A stretch of DNA of 64,000 nt from Oceanibaculum indicum P24 (GTDB taxonomy: Bacteria; Pseudomonadota; Alphaproteobacteria; Oceanibaculales; Oceanibaculaceae), in assembly GCF_000299935.1 (NCBI RefSeq), contig NZ_AMRL01000001.1, positions 359,232 through 423,231 of the forward strand, read 5' to 3'. The notes beneath the pieces were generated by a model that saw only the letters and a list, made by a program, of their open reading frames with translations, was not told where the DNA came from and did no database searches. Of the stretch, positions 24,790 to 34,059 are shown piece after piece. The position numbers were made by a program, and so were the translations under genes. Every line of letters starts with the position of its first letter. The stretch's first letter is position 1.

Positions 24790-25743
24790 TCAGCTCCGCT
24801 GGATACGGGGGTCGAGCAGGCTCTGCACCAGATCGACGATCAGGTTCAGCAGCACGAAGAACAGCGCCAGTACCAGGATGGTGCCCTGCAGCAGCGGCAG
24901 GTCACGCTGGAAGATGGCCGCGTTCAGCAGGAAGCCGGTGCCCGGCCAGGAGAACACCGTCTCGATCAGGATCGAACCACCCAGCAGATAGCCAAGCTGC
25001 AGGCCCATGACGGCCAGCGCCGTCGGCGCGGCGTTCTTCACGATGTGGAGGAACACGCCCATCTCGCCCAGGCCCTTGGCGCGAAGGGCCTGCACGAAAT
25101 CCTGCGACAGGATGTCGGCGACCAGCGCGCGGATGGTGCGGGCGATGATGCCCATCGGGATCACCGACATGGTGACGGCCGGCAGGATCAGATGGCGGAT
25201 ATGCGCCCAGTCCGGCGCCCAGTCGCTGGAACCGCCGGGGCCGGCGCCGGTCGGCGGCAACCAGTTGAGCTGCGAGGAGAAGATGATGACCAGCACCATG
25301 CCGAGCCAGTAATGCGGCACGGAAACGCCAACGACAGCCAGGGCGGAGGCAGTCTTGTCGATGGCACTATCGCGGAAATAGCCGCCGACGAAGCCGAACA
25401 GCAGGCCGAAGAAGAAGCCGATCACGGTGGCAACGCTGGCCAGGATCAGCGTGTTTCCGACAGCGCGCAGCACCTCGGTCGTCACCGACCGGCCACTGGC
25501 GATGGAGGTGCCGAGATCGCCCTGCAACGCGCGCCCGACCCAGCGCAGGAACTGCTCCCAATAGGGGCGATCAAAGCCGTAGATGATCAGCAATTGCTGC
25601 TTCAGATCCTCCGACGCATCGGGCGGCAGTACCGAGACCAGCGGATCACCAGGCGCAAGATGCACCAGCAGGAAGCAGACCAGGGAGACACCCAGGACAA
25701 TCGGGATGGTGTAGAGGATGCGCTTCGTCAGATAGACCAGCAT
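24790..25743 (-). CDS. Peptide/nickel-type ABC transporter permease, DppB-like
   Basis: A 317-residue permease starting MLVYLTKRILYTIPIVLGVSL, the standard DppB N-terminus, followed by the conserved HLAPGDP segment and the coupling loop VQALRAKGLGEMGVFLHIVKN. It follows the binding-protein gene after 89 bases and pairs with the DppC-like protein. Confidence 0.94.
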   Translation of the reverse strand: MLVYLTKRILYTIPIVLGVSLVCFLLVHLAPGDPLVSVLPPDASEDLKQQLLIIYGFDRPYWEQFLRWVGRALQGDLGTSIASGRSVTTEVLRAVGNTLILASVATVIGFFFGLLFGFVGGYFRDSAIDKTASALAVVGVSVPHYWLGMVLVIIFSSQLNWLPPTGAGPGGSSDWAPDWAHIRHLILPAVTMSVIPMGIIARTIRALVADILSQDFVQALRAKGLGEMGVFLHIVKNAAPTALAVMGLQLGYLLGGSILIETVFSWPGTGFLLNAAIFQRDLPLLQGTILVLALFFVLLNLIVDLVQSLLDPRIQRS

Positions 25744-25832
25744 TCAAGGGCCGCCCTGCGATTGTGTCGGCAGATATTGAAAAGAAAGATGCCGCCGCCC
25801 CGAAAATGGGAGCGGCGGCACCCGGCAACCGG

Positions 25833-27524
25833 TTAGGGCTGGATGTCCATCGGCGCGATGTCGATGAACCAGGATTTCGGCTGCACGACGCCGGTCACCT
25901 TGGCCGACATGGCGCGCGGCCCGACATCATGGGCGATCCAGACGAAGGGTGCTTCCTCGACGATGCGGGCATGCAGCTTGGCGAGAGCCGCGTCGCGTTC
26001 CGCCCCGTCGAAGCTGGTGCGGGCAGCGGCGATCAGCTTGTCGAACTCGTCATTGCCGAAATAGCCCCAATTGTTGGAGACCGGCGGGAAGGTCTTGGTC
26101 GAGGTAAAGCGGACCATGGCGAAGAACGGGTCCATCGCCGCGAAGGAGACGTTGATCGCGTTGGCGCCACGCGCCGTGGTGGCGTCCTTCGCACCAACAC
26201 GCCAGTTGGTGAACAGCGTGTTCCACTCGATCACGTCCAGTTCGACGTCGAAATAGCAGTCCTTCAGGCTCTGCTGGACGAACTCGTTCATCGGGATCGG
26301 CTGCATCTGGCCGGAACCCGAGGCGGAGGTCTGCACCTTCACCTTCAGCGGCTTCGAGGCGGAGAATCCAGCTTCGGTCATCAGCTTCTGCGCGGCCGGC
26401 AGGTCATACTTGATCTCGAATTTCGGATTGCCCCACCAGGGATGGCCCGGCGGCACGGTGCCCTTCGGCTCTTCCATCAGCCCGCCGAGGAATTCCTTCA
26501 GCTCGCTGCGGTTGATGCAGAGGTTGGCGGCATGGCGCACGCGCTTGTCCAGCCAGGGCGAGCCCTCGACGAAGGAAAGCTGCCACGGCCAGACATGCGG
26601 CTGGGCATTGGCGTAGATCTTGAAGCCGCGCTCCTTGATCTGCGGCACGGCATCGGGGGCCGGCGCCTCGATCCAGTCAACCTGGCCGGACAGCAGGGCC
26701 GCCGTGCGGGCATTGGCTTCCGGCAGCGGCAGCAGCACGACCTTGTCGAGTTTCGGCGTGCGCTTGGGGTCCCAGTAGCCCGGATTCTTCGCCAGCTCCA
26801 GCCGCTCGCGCGGGGTGAAGCCGATGACCTTGAACGGACCGCTGCCCGACGGGTCGGCGGCGAACGCAGTCCAGGCCTGGGCGGCACGCTGGCGCGCGTC
26901 AGTCACATCGGCGGGCACGGCCTTCAGCTTGGCTTCCCAATGGGCCGGCGAAGCCATGAACAGGTTGGTCAGGTTGATCGGCAGGAAGGAATCCGGCTCG
27001 GCCGTGGTCAGTTCGACGGTCATGTCATCGATCTTGCGGGCCGAGCGCAGCGTCGGCATGCGCGAGGCGGTGACGCCGACCTGGCTCTGGTCGAAATGCG
27101 GCGCGTCCTTGTCCAGCACCTTCCGCACGTTCCAGACCACGGCATCGGCGGTGAAGGCGGAGCCATCGTGGAACTTCACGCCGGGGCGCAGCTTGAAGAC
27201 CCATTTGGTCTTGTCGGCGGCATCGACCGCCCATTCGGTCGCCAGGCCGGGAATCAGCACTGAGGCAGCATCGGCCTTGGAGAGATCCCACTGCACCAGC
27301 GAATCATAGATCGGGATGCCGGTGAAGCGGTTGCCCTCGAACCCCTGATCGGGCTGGCCCAGGGTGCGCGGAATATCGGCGGCGGTCATGCCGATGCGCA
27401 GCACCTTTTCCTGCGCCTGCGCCGTGCCCGTTGTCATCATCATGCCGGCCGCGGCAATCGCGGCCCCGGCCACCAGTCCTGCCATCAACCTGCCCTGCAA
27501 GAGGGATCGACGTTTGAATGTCAT
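25833..27524 (-). CDS. Extracellular solute-binding protein family 5 (DppA/OppA-like)
   Basis: A 563-residue periplasmic receptor, first gene of the leftward operon. The signal sequence (FKRRSLLQGRLMAGLVAGAA) ends near AQA-QEK. Typical family 5 landmarks: VFKLRPGVKFHDGSAFTADAVVWNV, FKVIGFTPRERLELAKNPGYWD, and RRAANL-like RVRHAANLCINR. The receptor decides substrate; the downstream racemase gene suggests hydantoins, D-amino-acid peptides or related amides rather than ordinary dipeptides. This substrate idea is inference. Confidence 0.92.
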   Translation of the reverse strand: MTFKRRSLLQGRLMAGLVAGAAIAAAGMMMTTGTAQAQEKVLRIGMTAADIPRTLGQPDQGFEGNRFTGIPIYDSLVQWDLSKADAASVLIPGLATEWAVDAADKTKWVFKLRPGVKFHDGSAFTADAVVWNVRKVLDKDAPHFDQSQVGVTASRMPTLRSARKIDDMTVELTTAEPDSFLPINLTNLFMASPAHWEAKLKAVPADVTDARQRAAQAWTAFAADPSGSGPFKVIGFTPRERLELAKNPGYWDPKRTPKLDKVVLLPLPEANARTAALLSGQVDWIEAPAPDAVPQIKERGFKIYANAQPHVWPWQLSFVEGSPWLDKRVRHAANLCINRSELKEFLGGLMEEPKGTVPPGHPWWGNPKFEIKYDLPAAQKLMTEAGFSASKPLKVKVQTSASGSGQMQPIPMNEFVQQSLKDCYFDVELDVIEWNTLFTNWRVGAKDATTARGANAINVSFAAMDPFFAMVRFTSTKTFPPVSNNWGYFGNDEFDKLIAAARTSFDGAERDAALAKLHARIVEEAPFVWIAHDVGPRAMSAKVTGVVQPKSWFIDIAPMDIQP

Positions 27525-27721
27525 CTGTAGGCTCCTGTTCCCGTCCGTTCTCGGAGTCCGTTTTCGGACGCCTGTTCCCGGAGTTTGCGGAGCAACAGAT
27601 CAGCAAGGGCCATGCCATTGGCCAGATTGGGTTGCAACGGCGATTTTGGCTTCTACCAGCCGGGCTTATGCTTAATTTATAGATCGATCATGCCTAATAT
27701 TCGATCATGTCGGGCGCTTCT

Positions 27722-27920
27722 AGAGGCACTCTTCGGGGCTGCGTTTCGAGCCGCCCTTTCGGCCAGATCGCCTCTCAGCTGCTGCCCTCCCGAGGTGTCA
27801 GTCTCTCGGTCATCGACCGCACCCCGGACCGGATTCGCGATACCGGCCGATTCGGCTTCAAGGTCTTCTTCGGCGACAGCGGCCGCTTCGACAAGCTGCA
27901 TCATTTGCTGCCGCGAGGGA
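27722..27920 (+). pseudogene. Fragment of a KefB/KefC-type RCK (TrkA-N) domain
   Basis: One forward frame encodes FGQIASQLLPSRGVSLSVID, then RTPDRIRDTGRFGFKVFFGD and SGRFDKLHHLL. This matches the NAD-binding RCK domain of glutathione-regulated potassium efflux proteins (FGQIVARLL, DHDPDQI, FGFKVFYGD), but the upstream membrane part and the rest of the domain are missing. It has no credible start and is a decayed remnant between the binding-protein promoter and the MFS gene. Confidence 0.55.
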
Positions 27921-27939
27921 CGCTTGCTTTCGATTTTTG

Positions 27940-29082
27940 CTATGCCGCAGCCCTTAATGTCGCACCACGGTCCTGGAACAAGCCGGCCAACAGGGCAAGG
28001 GCGGCAAAAGCCATGGTGGCCGGCGCCGCGCCAAAAGCGTCCAGGAGCAGGCCGAACAAAGGTGCGCCGGCGGTCTGGCCAATGGCAATCGTCAGGAAGC
28101 CGATCATTAGTCCGGTCGCGGGGCGATCGGACAGTGCGCGCACGCCCCACACCAGATAGAGTCCGGTGAGCATCACGTAGGCGGCCCCGAAGACCAGGCC
28201 CGCGATCAGAACCAACGCTGGTGTCGGGACGGCGACGCCTAGCACGAGAATGGTCGCCGCCATCGGCGCCAGGAAGGCTCGGTGGACATAGTCGAGCCCG
28301 AAGCGGGCCACGAGTATCCCTGCCCACGCCCCGGCCATCCCGCCGACGCCGATACATATCCACAACAGACCCAACCCGGTTGGCCCCCAACCCAGGCGCT
28401 GCGACACGAGCTGGCCGCCGAAGGACCACAGTGCCGTACTTGCCGCGCCCATAAGGAAGGCCGCCGCGATCAGGCGCAGCAAGGAGCCGGTCATCGGGGG
28501 CCACCCTACTGCCCTTCCCTTTTCGCGGGCCCTTTCACGGGGCAGCGAGAAGATGGCAGCTGCCGCAAGCGCTGCTGCAACCACGGTGAAGGCAAGAAAG
28601 GCGAGACGCCACTGCCCGGCCATTGCAAGCGCAGCCGTGCCTGACATAACCAAGCCCGCACTCGTCCCGGCATTGATCATGGTATTCGTCACATCCTGCT
28701 TCTCCTGGCGCACGGCAAGCGCTACCGCTGCGGCCATGGGTGGAGAGGCAAGGCCTGTACTCAAACCGGCCAGCAATACAGCGGCGGCGAGAAAGACAGG
28801 AGTCGGGGCAAGCGCAATCCCCGCCATGCCGACCGCGGCAACGATCGCCGCCGCCATCGCGACTGCTCTTGCACCGATCTTCTCCGTCAGGATTGACGAC
28901 GCAATAATCGCGAGGCAGTAGCCTGCGAAGGAACCGCCGGAAATGACGCCGCTCAGCGCTGGACCTAGATCAAGATCATGGTCTATTTCCGGTAGGAACA
29001 GCCCGAAGGCAAAACGGGCAAAACCATAGCACACGGCGATCAGCCCAAAGCCCGTCATACCAATGCGCAGCGCCGGGCTCAT
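27940..29082 (-). CDS. MFS transporter, probable exporter
   Basis: A 380-residue major-facilitator protein with about 12 hydrophobic segments in two halves joined by a basic loop (LPRERAREKGRAVGW). The N-terminal half starts GLIAVCYGFARFAFGLFLPEI, typical of YbfB/CynX-like or drug-efflux families. It overlaps the upstream TetR gene by ATGA (29079-29082), so it is almost certainly controlled by that repressor; TetR-MFS pairs usually export toxic organic compounds. Substrate unknown. Confidence 0.88.
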   Translation of the reverse strand: MSPALRIGMTGFGLIAVCYGFARFAFGLFLPEIDHDLDLGPALSGVISGGSFAGYCLAIIASSILTEKIGARAVAMAAAIVAAVGMAGIALAPTPVFLAAAVLLAGLSTGLASPPMAAAVALAVRQEKQDVTNTMINAGTSAGLVMSGTAALAMAGQWRLAFLAFTVVAAALAAAAIFSLPRERAREKGRAVGWPPMTGSLLRLIAAAFLMGAASTALWSFGGQLVSQRLGWGPTGLGLLWICIGVGGMAGAWAGILVARFGLDYVHRAFLAPMAATILVLGVAVPTPALVLIAGLVFGAAYVMLTGLYLVWGVRALSDRPATGLMIGFLTIAIGQTAGAPLFGLLLDAFGAAPATMAFAALALLAGLFQDRGATLRAAA

Positions 29083-29603
29083 GGCTGCGCGGACTCAACG
29101 AGAAGCGCCGCTGCGGCCCGTGCAGCCGATATAGCCTCGGCACCGCGATAGACGGCCGCATGAGTTGCGCCCTCGAAGAGGACCAACACCTGCTCCGCGA
29201 GAATAGGTTCATCGCGCCCGAGGTCTGTGGCGACGATCTCCCCGATCCGTTCCCGGAATTCTGCCTTATGCGCAGCCACGACTTCGGCGATTTCCGGCGT
29301 GTCGCCCCCGGTCTCGCCCCGGGCGCGAAGAAACAGGCAACCGCGCGCACCTTCAGTACGAATCCACTCCTCCAGCGCTGCGAACAGCGCATCCACGCTC
29401 TCCACCTTGATCCGGCGCATGAATCGCCGGTCCCGTTCGGCGAGCACTGCCGCCATCAGCTGTGCCTTGCTGCCGGCATGCTTGTATAGCGTCCTGCTCG
29501 ACATGCCGGCAGCCTCGGTGAGCCGGTCCATACCGGTGGCCACATACCCGTGCCGGTCGAATAATTTTTCCGCGGCAGTGACGATTTTGTGTCTCGGTTC
29601 CAT
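29079..29603 (-). CDS. TetR-family transcriptional repressor
   Basis: A 174-residue regulator with a TetR HTH at residues about 8-54 (KIVTAAEKLFDRHGYVATGM through RTLYKHAGSKAQLM). The C-terminal half is a ligand pocket of TetR_C type, about 10-15 residues shorter than typical. It is transcribed ahead of, and coupled to, the MFS gene. A strong palindrome lies 32 bases upstream of the start. Confidence 0.92.
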   Translation of the reverse strand: MEPRHKIVTAAEKLFDRHGYVATGMDRLTEAAGMSSRTLYKHAGSKAQLMAAVLAERDRRFMRRIKVESVDALFAALEEWIRTEGARGCLFLRARGETGGDTPEIAEVVAAHKAEFRERIGEIVATDLGRDEPILAEQVLVLFEGATHAAVYRGAEAISAARAAAALLVESAQP

Positions 29604-29635
29604 AGCGCGCCTCTCAGGGGCATTGCTGGAGATAA

Positions 29636-29657
29636 ATGTAAAACGTTCGTTTTACAT
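29636..29657. promoter_or_regulatory. 22-bp perfect palindrome, likely TetR operator
   Basis: Two 10-base arms, ATGTAAAACG and CGTTTTACAT, flank a central TT. It is the only perfect long palindrome in the intergenic region and lies just upstream of the TetR-MFS operon, where a repressor would autoregulate. Size and symmetry suit a TetR dimer pair. Confidence 0.8.
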
Positions 29658-29694
29658 CTGGGGTGCCTTGAAAGAAACACAACCCGACCGATGA

Positions 29695-29880
29695 CCTCGT
29701 CTGGATCAACTTGCCGCTGCGGCGGCGCGCGTAACGCCAGAAGATATACTCGCGCTTGGAGCTGGGACGGACGCCCACCATATGCTCTGTGCCCCGGCGC
29801 GCTCCCTCACCGCTCTGCGCACTGGACTGGAGTCCAGCGGGGTACCGTCAGGCCATATTCACTTCGAGAGCTTCAGGCCC
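29695..29880 (+). pseudogene. Truncated tail of a VanB/flavohaemoprotein-type reductase
   Basis: A forward frame from 29695 reads LDQLAAAAARVTPEDILALG, then AGTDAHHMLCAPARSLTALR, then SGVPSGHIHFESFRP. This matches the NAD-binding C-terminal part of phthalate-dioxygenase-reductase/VanB proteins (HVYCCGP..., IHFE.F). The flavin domain upstream and the ferredoxin domain downstream are absent and no start is found, so it is a remnant. Similarity is by eye and short. Confidence 0.45.
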
Positions 29881-29978
29881 TCCGGATCAAAGCACACCGC
29901 AAAATTTGCCAACCAAGATTCGCCGTCTCCCGGCCCGGACGATCAGCCTGCGGGACAAGGCACAGAAAGGACTCTGAC

Positions 29979-30377
29979 ATGACCCAGAACGAAGCCATCT
30001 TCCCAAAAGACCGCCATGCGCTCTATGAGGCCCATGGCTATTCGGCGGCGATCCGTTCGGGTGACCTGCTATTCGTCTCGGGCCAGGTCGGAAGCCGCGC
30101 CGACGGCACGCCGGAGCCCGACTTCGCCGCACAGGTTCGTCTGGCCTTTGCCAATCTGGAGGCAACCCTGGCGGCGGCAGGCTGCACCTTCCGCGATATC
30201 GTGGATGTCACCACGTTCCATACCGATCCCGAGCACCAGTTCGAAACCATCATGACCGTCAAGAACGAGATCTTTCCTCGGCCCCCCTATCCGAACTGGA
30301 CCGCCATCGGTGTGAACTGGCTGGCCGGCTTCGACTTTGAAATCAAGGTCATTGCCCGCATCCCGAACAAACCTTGA
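29979..30377 (+). CDS. RidA/YjgF-family protein, non-archetypal
   Basis: A 132-residue Rid protein (FVSGQVGSRADG, FANLEATLAAAGCTFRDIVDVTTF). ATG 29979 has AGAAAGG 8 bases upstream; the longer frame to 29589 is not protein-like. In RidA the enamine/imine deaminase arginine sits in a segment like RTAVGV; here it reads NWTAIGV, with tryptophan in its place, so classical deaminase activity is doubtful and it fits the Rid4-7 groups. It stands alone in the mosaic region. Confidence 0.85.
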   Translation: MTQNEAIFPKDRHALYEAHGYSAAIRSGDLLFVSGQVGSRADGTPEPDFAAQVRLAFANLEATLAAAGCTFRDIVDVTTFHTDPEHQFETIMTVKNEIFPRPPYPNWTAIGVNWLAGFDFEIKVIARIPNKP

Positions 30378-30788
30378 TCCACTGCGATCCGGTGCAAAAT
30401 CTGGGGCGTGCCAGCAAGGCCTGTGCGATGCCCGCCGCGATCCGTGGACGGCAACCAGACGAATATCCGCGACGACGTCCGACAGCGGCATTTCGATGTT
30501 CGACCCCGGGGAAGGAGCACGACATGCTCAGCCAAAGCCGGCCTAGCACGCGCCACGCAATCCAGTGGGGTCCGCCAGGACCGCCAATGATTTGCGAGGA
30601 CCCATTATGGAAATAGGCATCGACGACGGCTTCCCTCGACGACCGGTTGCATGGCCGACCTCTATCGTGGTTGGCGAGAACGGTGCGGCCGCCAGTTTCG
30701 TAACACGGGGGTGAAAGGTGCAGGTGCACCTCCCCATGTATAATCCGCCACGAGTCCCATCGAAACCGTCAACACAAGGCTCTAAAAC
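30378..30788. other. Intergenic stretch without recognisable gene
   Basis: About 410 bases between the RidA-like gene and the acetolactate-synthase-like gene. Short frames exist (for example ATG 30607 to 30714, 35 codons) but I find no convincing homology, ribosome site or RNA structure. Given the fragments on both sides it may be degraded coding sequence. Confidence 0.4.
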
Positions 30789-32444
30789 ATGCCCAAAGGA
30801 TCGGACCTTTTTGTTGCCGCCCTGGAGAATGAAGGCGTGGACCGCGTCTTCGGCGTGCCGGGTGAGGAGAATCTCGACCTCCTGGAATCGTTGCGAACCT
30901 CCGGTATAAAACTGGTCTTGACCCGTCATGAGCAGGCAGCGGCCTTCATGGCCGCGACGCATGGGCGGCTGACAGGCAGGCCCGGTGTCTGCCTCGCCAC
31001 GCTCGGCCCCGGCGCGCTGAACTTCTCCACCGGCGCGGCCTATGCGCACCTTGGGGCCATGCCGATGATCCTCATTACGGGCCAGAAGCCAATAATGAGC
31101 GCCAAGCAGGCCCGGTTCCAGATCGTCGATATCGTGGCGTCGATGAAACCGCTGACCAAGATGACGCGCCAGATCGTCAGCGCCGCCGCCATACCCTCCA
31201 CGGTGCGTGACGCGTTTCGCGTCGCGACGGAAGAGCGGCCCGGACCTGTGCATCTGGAACTGCCGGAAGACGTAGCGGCCGAGGAGATTGAGAACACCTC
31301 CGTCATTCCGGTCCATACCGCAGACCGGCCTGTCGCCTCGGCCCTGTCGCTCGACGGCGCAGCGCAGATGATCCTTGCCGCCAGGCGGCCACTCGTGATG
31401 GTCGGTGCGGCAGGCAACCGGCCTGCGCTGGTCGACTCGCTGTCGAACTTCGTGCGGCGCACCCGCCTGCCCTTTTTCAATACGCAGATGGGTAAAGGTG
31501 CCGTCACCGGAGGCTCGAACCTCTACATGGGAACAGCTGCACTGTCGGAGGGCGACTACGTCCATGAGGCCGTCGAGCGCGCCGACCTGATCGTCGCCAT
31601 CGGCCACGATACAGTCGAGAAGCCGCCCTTCCTGATGAAAAGCGCGGGCGGGCCACGGGTCATCCATGTCGGCTACCAATCCGCCACAGTCGAGCAGGTC
31701 TACCACCCGGATATCGAGGTGATCGGCGACATCGGCGCCACAGTCGAAGCACTCGGCGAGCGGCTCGAAGGCAAGCTGGCGCCCGACGAGGGAATGCTCG
31801 ATCTGCGCCAGCGTATCCTCGCCCGCCTCAACGACCGCGCCGAGGAGGCCCGCTTTCCGGTCACGCCCCAGCGCCTCGTCCACGATGTCCGCAAGGTGAT
31901 GCCGGAAGACGGCATCGTCTGCCTCGACAACGGCATGTACAAGATCTGGTTCGCCCGCAACTACCGCACCCATGTCGCCAACACGCTGTTGCTCGACAAT
32001 GCGCTCGCCACGATGGGCGCCGGTCTGCCCTCAGCGATGATGGCGGCGATGCTTCATCCCGGCCGCCGCGTCATGGCGGTCTGCGGCGATGGCGGCTTCA
32101 TGATGAATTCGCAGGAAATGGAAACGGCGGTGCGTTTGGGGCTGAACCTCGTCGTGGTCATCCTGAACGACAGTGCCTATGGCATGATCCGCTGGAAGCA
32201 GGCGGTGGACGGCTTCCCGGATTTCGGCATGAGTTTCGGCAATCCCGATTTCGTGCGCTATGCAGAGGCCTATGGCGCGAAGGGTTCGCGTGTGACCGCA
32301 GTAGAAGACCTCGTGCCGACGCTCGAGGCGGCCTTTGCCGGCGGTGGAGTCCACCTCGTCGAAGTGCCGATCGACTATTCCGAAAACACGCGTGTGCTGG
32401 TCGATGAATTGCGCAACCGCACGCCTGATGTGGAATGCGCGTGA
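30789..32444 (+). CDS. Acetolactate-synthase-like thiamine-pyrophosphate enzyme
   Basis: A 551-residue TPP enzyme with the N-terminal PYR domain (catalytic glutamate E48 in RHEQAAAFMA), a central domain and a C-terminal PP domain with the GDGGFMMNSQE...ND cofactor motif. Length and motifs match the large catalytic subunit of acetolactate synthase or catabolic AlsS-type enzymes; no regulatory small-subunit gene is nearby. The aldehyde dehydrogenase begins 23 bases later, so the pair may act on 2-oxo acids and their aldehyde products, e.g. condensation or decarboxylation followed by oxidation. Exact reaction unknown. Confidence 0.88.
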   Translation: MPKGSDLFVAALENEGVDRVFGVPGEENLDLLESLRTSGIKLVLTRHEQAAAFMAATHGRLTGRPGVCLATLGPGALNFSTGAAYAHLGAMPMILITGQKPIMSAKQARFQIVDIVASMKPLTKMTRQIVSAAAIPSTVRDAFRVATEERPGPVHLELPEDVAAEEIENTSVIPVHTADRPVASALSLDGAAQMILAARRPLVMVGAAGNRPALVDSLSNFVRRTRLPFFNTQMGKGAVTGGSNLYMGTAALSEGDYVHEAVERADLIVAIGHDTVEKPPFLMKSAGGPRVIHVGYQSATVEQVYHPDIEVIGDIGATVEALGERLEGKLAPDEGMLDLRQRILARLNDRAEEARFPVTPQRLVHDVRKVMPEDGIVCLDNGMYKIWFARNYRTHVANTLLLDNALATMGAGLPSAMMAAMLHPGRRVMAVCGDGGFMMNSQEMETAVRLGLNLVVVILNDSAYGMIRWKQAVDGFPDFGMSFGNPDFVRYAEAYGAKGSRVTAVEDLVPTLEAAFAGGGVHLVEVPIDYSENTRVLVDELRNRTPDVECA

Positions 32445-32467
32445 ATGCAGGTCGAGGAACACCAACT

Positions 32468-33850
32468 ATGCTGACAGTCGTGCAAGCCTTCGATCGCGCG
32501 CCTATCGCGGAGATCGAGACCGACGATGCCGCCGCGCTGGAGCGCAAGTTGCAAGCCGCCGCACAGGCCTTCAAGGATCGCGACGGCTGGCTGAAGCCTC
32601 ACCAGCGCATTACGATCCTGCGCAAGCTGGCCGCGTTGATGGAAGGCAGGCGCGATCATCTCGCCATGCAGATCGCCCGCGAGGGCGGCAAGCCGCTGCC
32701 CGACGCCATCGTCGAGACCAATCGCGCCATCGATGGGGTCCACAACGCCGCCGACGAGCTGCGCAATTTCGCTGGCCGGGAGATTCCGATGGGACTGTCG
32801 ACGGTGGCCGAGAACCGCTGGGCCTTCACGACCAGGGAGCCTATCGGTGTCGTCGCGGCGATTTCCGCCTTCAACCATCCGCTGAACCTGATCGTTCACC
32901 AGGTCGCGCCGGCCATCGCCGTCGGCTGTCCGGTGATCGTAAAGCCGGCGAGCGCGACGCCGCTCTCCTGCCTCGATTTCGTGGCGCTGGTTCGCGAGGC
33001 GGGCCTTCCCGAGCATTGGTGCCAGACCTTCGTCACGGCAGACAACGCGCTGGCCGAAAATCTTGCGACCGATAGCCGTGTTGCCTTCCTCAGCTTCATC
33101 GGCTCTGCCCGGGTCGGCTGGTCCCTGCATTCCAAGCTCGCCCCCGGCACGCGCTCGGCCCTGGAGCATGGCGGCGCCGCGCCGGCGATCATCGACCGCA
33201 GCACCGATCTCGGCAGGGTCATCGAGCCCATCGTCAAGGGCGGCTATTACCATGCCGGGCAGGTCTGTGTGTCGACGCAGCGCATCTTCGTCCATAGCGA
33301 CATCGCCGACGACTTCACGCAAAAGCTCGTCGCCCGTGTCGAAAAATTGCGTACTGCCGATCCCACCTTCAAGGACACCGAGGTCGGACCGCTTATCCTA
33401 CCGCGCGAGGCCGACAGGGTCGGGCAGTGGATCGAGGAAGCGGTCAAAGGCGGGGCAACGCTTGCGGCCGGCGGCAAGCGCCTCTCCGAGACGACTTTGC
33501 AGCCGGCGGTTCTGCTCGACCCTCCAGCCGACGCGAAGATATCAATGCAGGAGGTTTTCGGGCCTGTGGTCGCGGTCTATCGCTATAACGATCTCGACGA
33601 GGCAATCCGGCAGGCCAATGCGCTGCCGACTGCCTTTCAGGCGAGCATCTTCGCGCAGGATATCGATATCGCGCTGCGCGCCGCCGACCGCCTCGATGCC
33701 TCGGCCGTGATGATCAACGACCCCACCGCCTTCCGCACCGACTGGATGCCCTTTGCCGGCCGCAGGGAGTCCGGATACGGCACAGGCGGCATTCCCTACA
33801 CGATGCGTGACATGACACAGGAGAAGATGATCCTGATGCGCAGGAACTGA
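32468..33850 (+). CDS. Aldehyde dehydrogenase family protein
   Basis: A 460-residue NAD(P)-dependent aldehyde dehydrogenase. ATG 32468 is preferred (GAGGA 9 bases upstream) over ATG 32435, which overlaps the previous gene. Catalytic residues are kept: N136 in AFNHPLN, E233 in ALEHGGAAP (usual ELGG is EHGG here) and nucleophile C267 in GQVCVSTQR. The C-terminus has the family SGYGTGG segment. It forms a two-gene unit with the TPP enzyme. Confidence 0.92.
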   Translation: MLTVVQAFDRAPIAEIETDDAAALERKLQAAAQAFKDRDGWLKPHQRITILRKLAALMEGRRDHLAMQIAREGGKPLPDAIVETNRAIDGVHNAADELRNFAGREIPMGLSTVAENRWAFTTREPIGVVAAISAFNHPLNLIVHQVAPAIAVGCPVIVKPASATPLSCLDFVALVREAGLPEHWCQTFVTADNALAENLATDSRVAFLSFIGSARVGWSLHSKLAPGTRSALEHGGAAPAIIDRSTDLGRVIEPIVKGGYYHAGQVCVSTQRIFVHSDIADDFTQKLVARVEKLRTADPTFKDTEVGPLILPREADRVGQWIEEAVKGGATLAAGGKRLSETTLQPAVLLDPPADAKISMQEVFGPVVAVYRYNDLDEAIRQANALPTAFQASIFAQDIDIALRAADRLDASAVMINDPTAFRTDWMPFAGRRESGYGTGGIPYTMRDMTQEKMILMRRN

Positions 33851-34059
33851 CCTCGCTCGATCAGAATTGCCGGTCCAGCGCGTCAAGCGGCTGGCTGAAA
33901 TCGTCGTTCCCCTTCCAGCATTGCCGACAATTCGCTCGATCGTAAGCGTTCGGCAACCAGATCGGGGATCACTCGGCGGACCAGAGGATGCCGCAGGACC
34001 GCGTTCCAGGCTTTCTGCCGCAAAACCGGTTTCTGCCCACGCCTCGAACAAGGCTCGGA

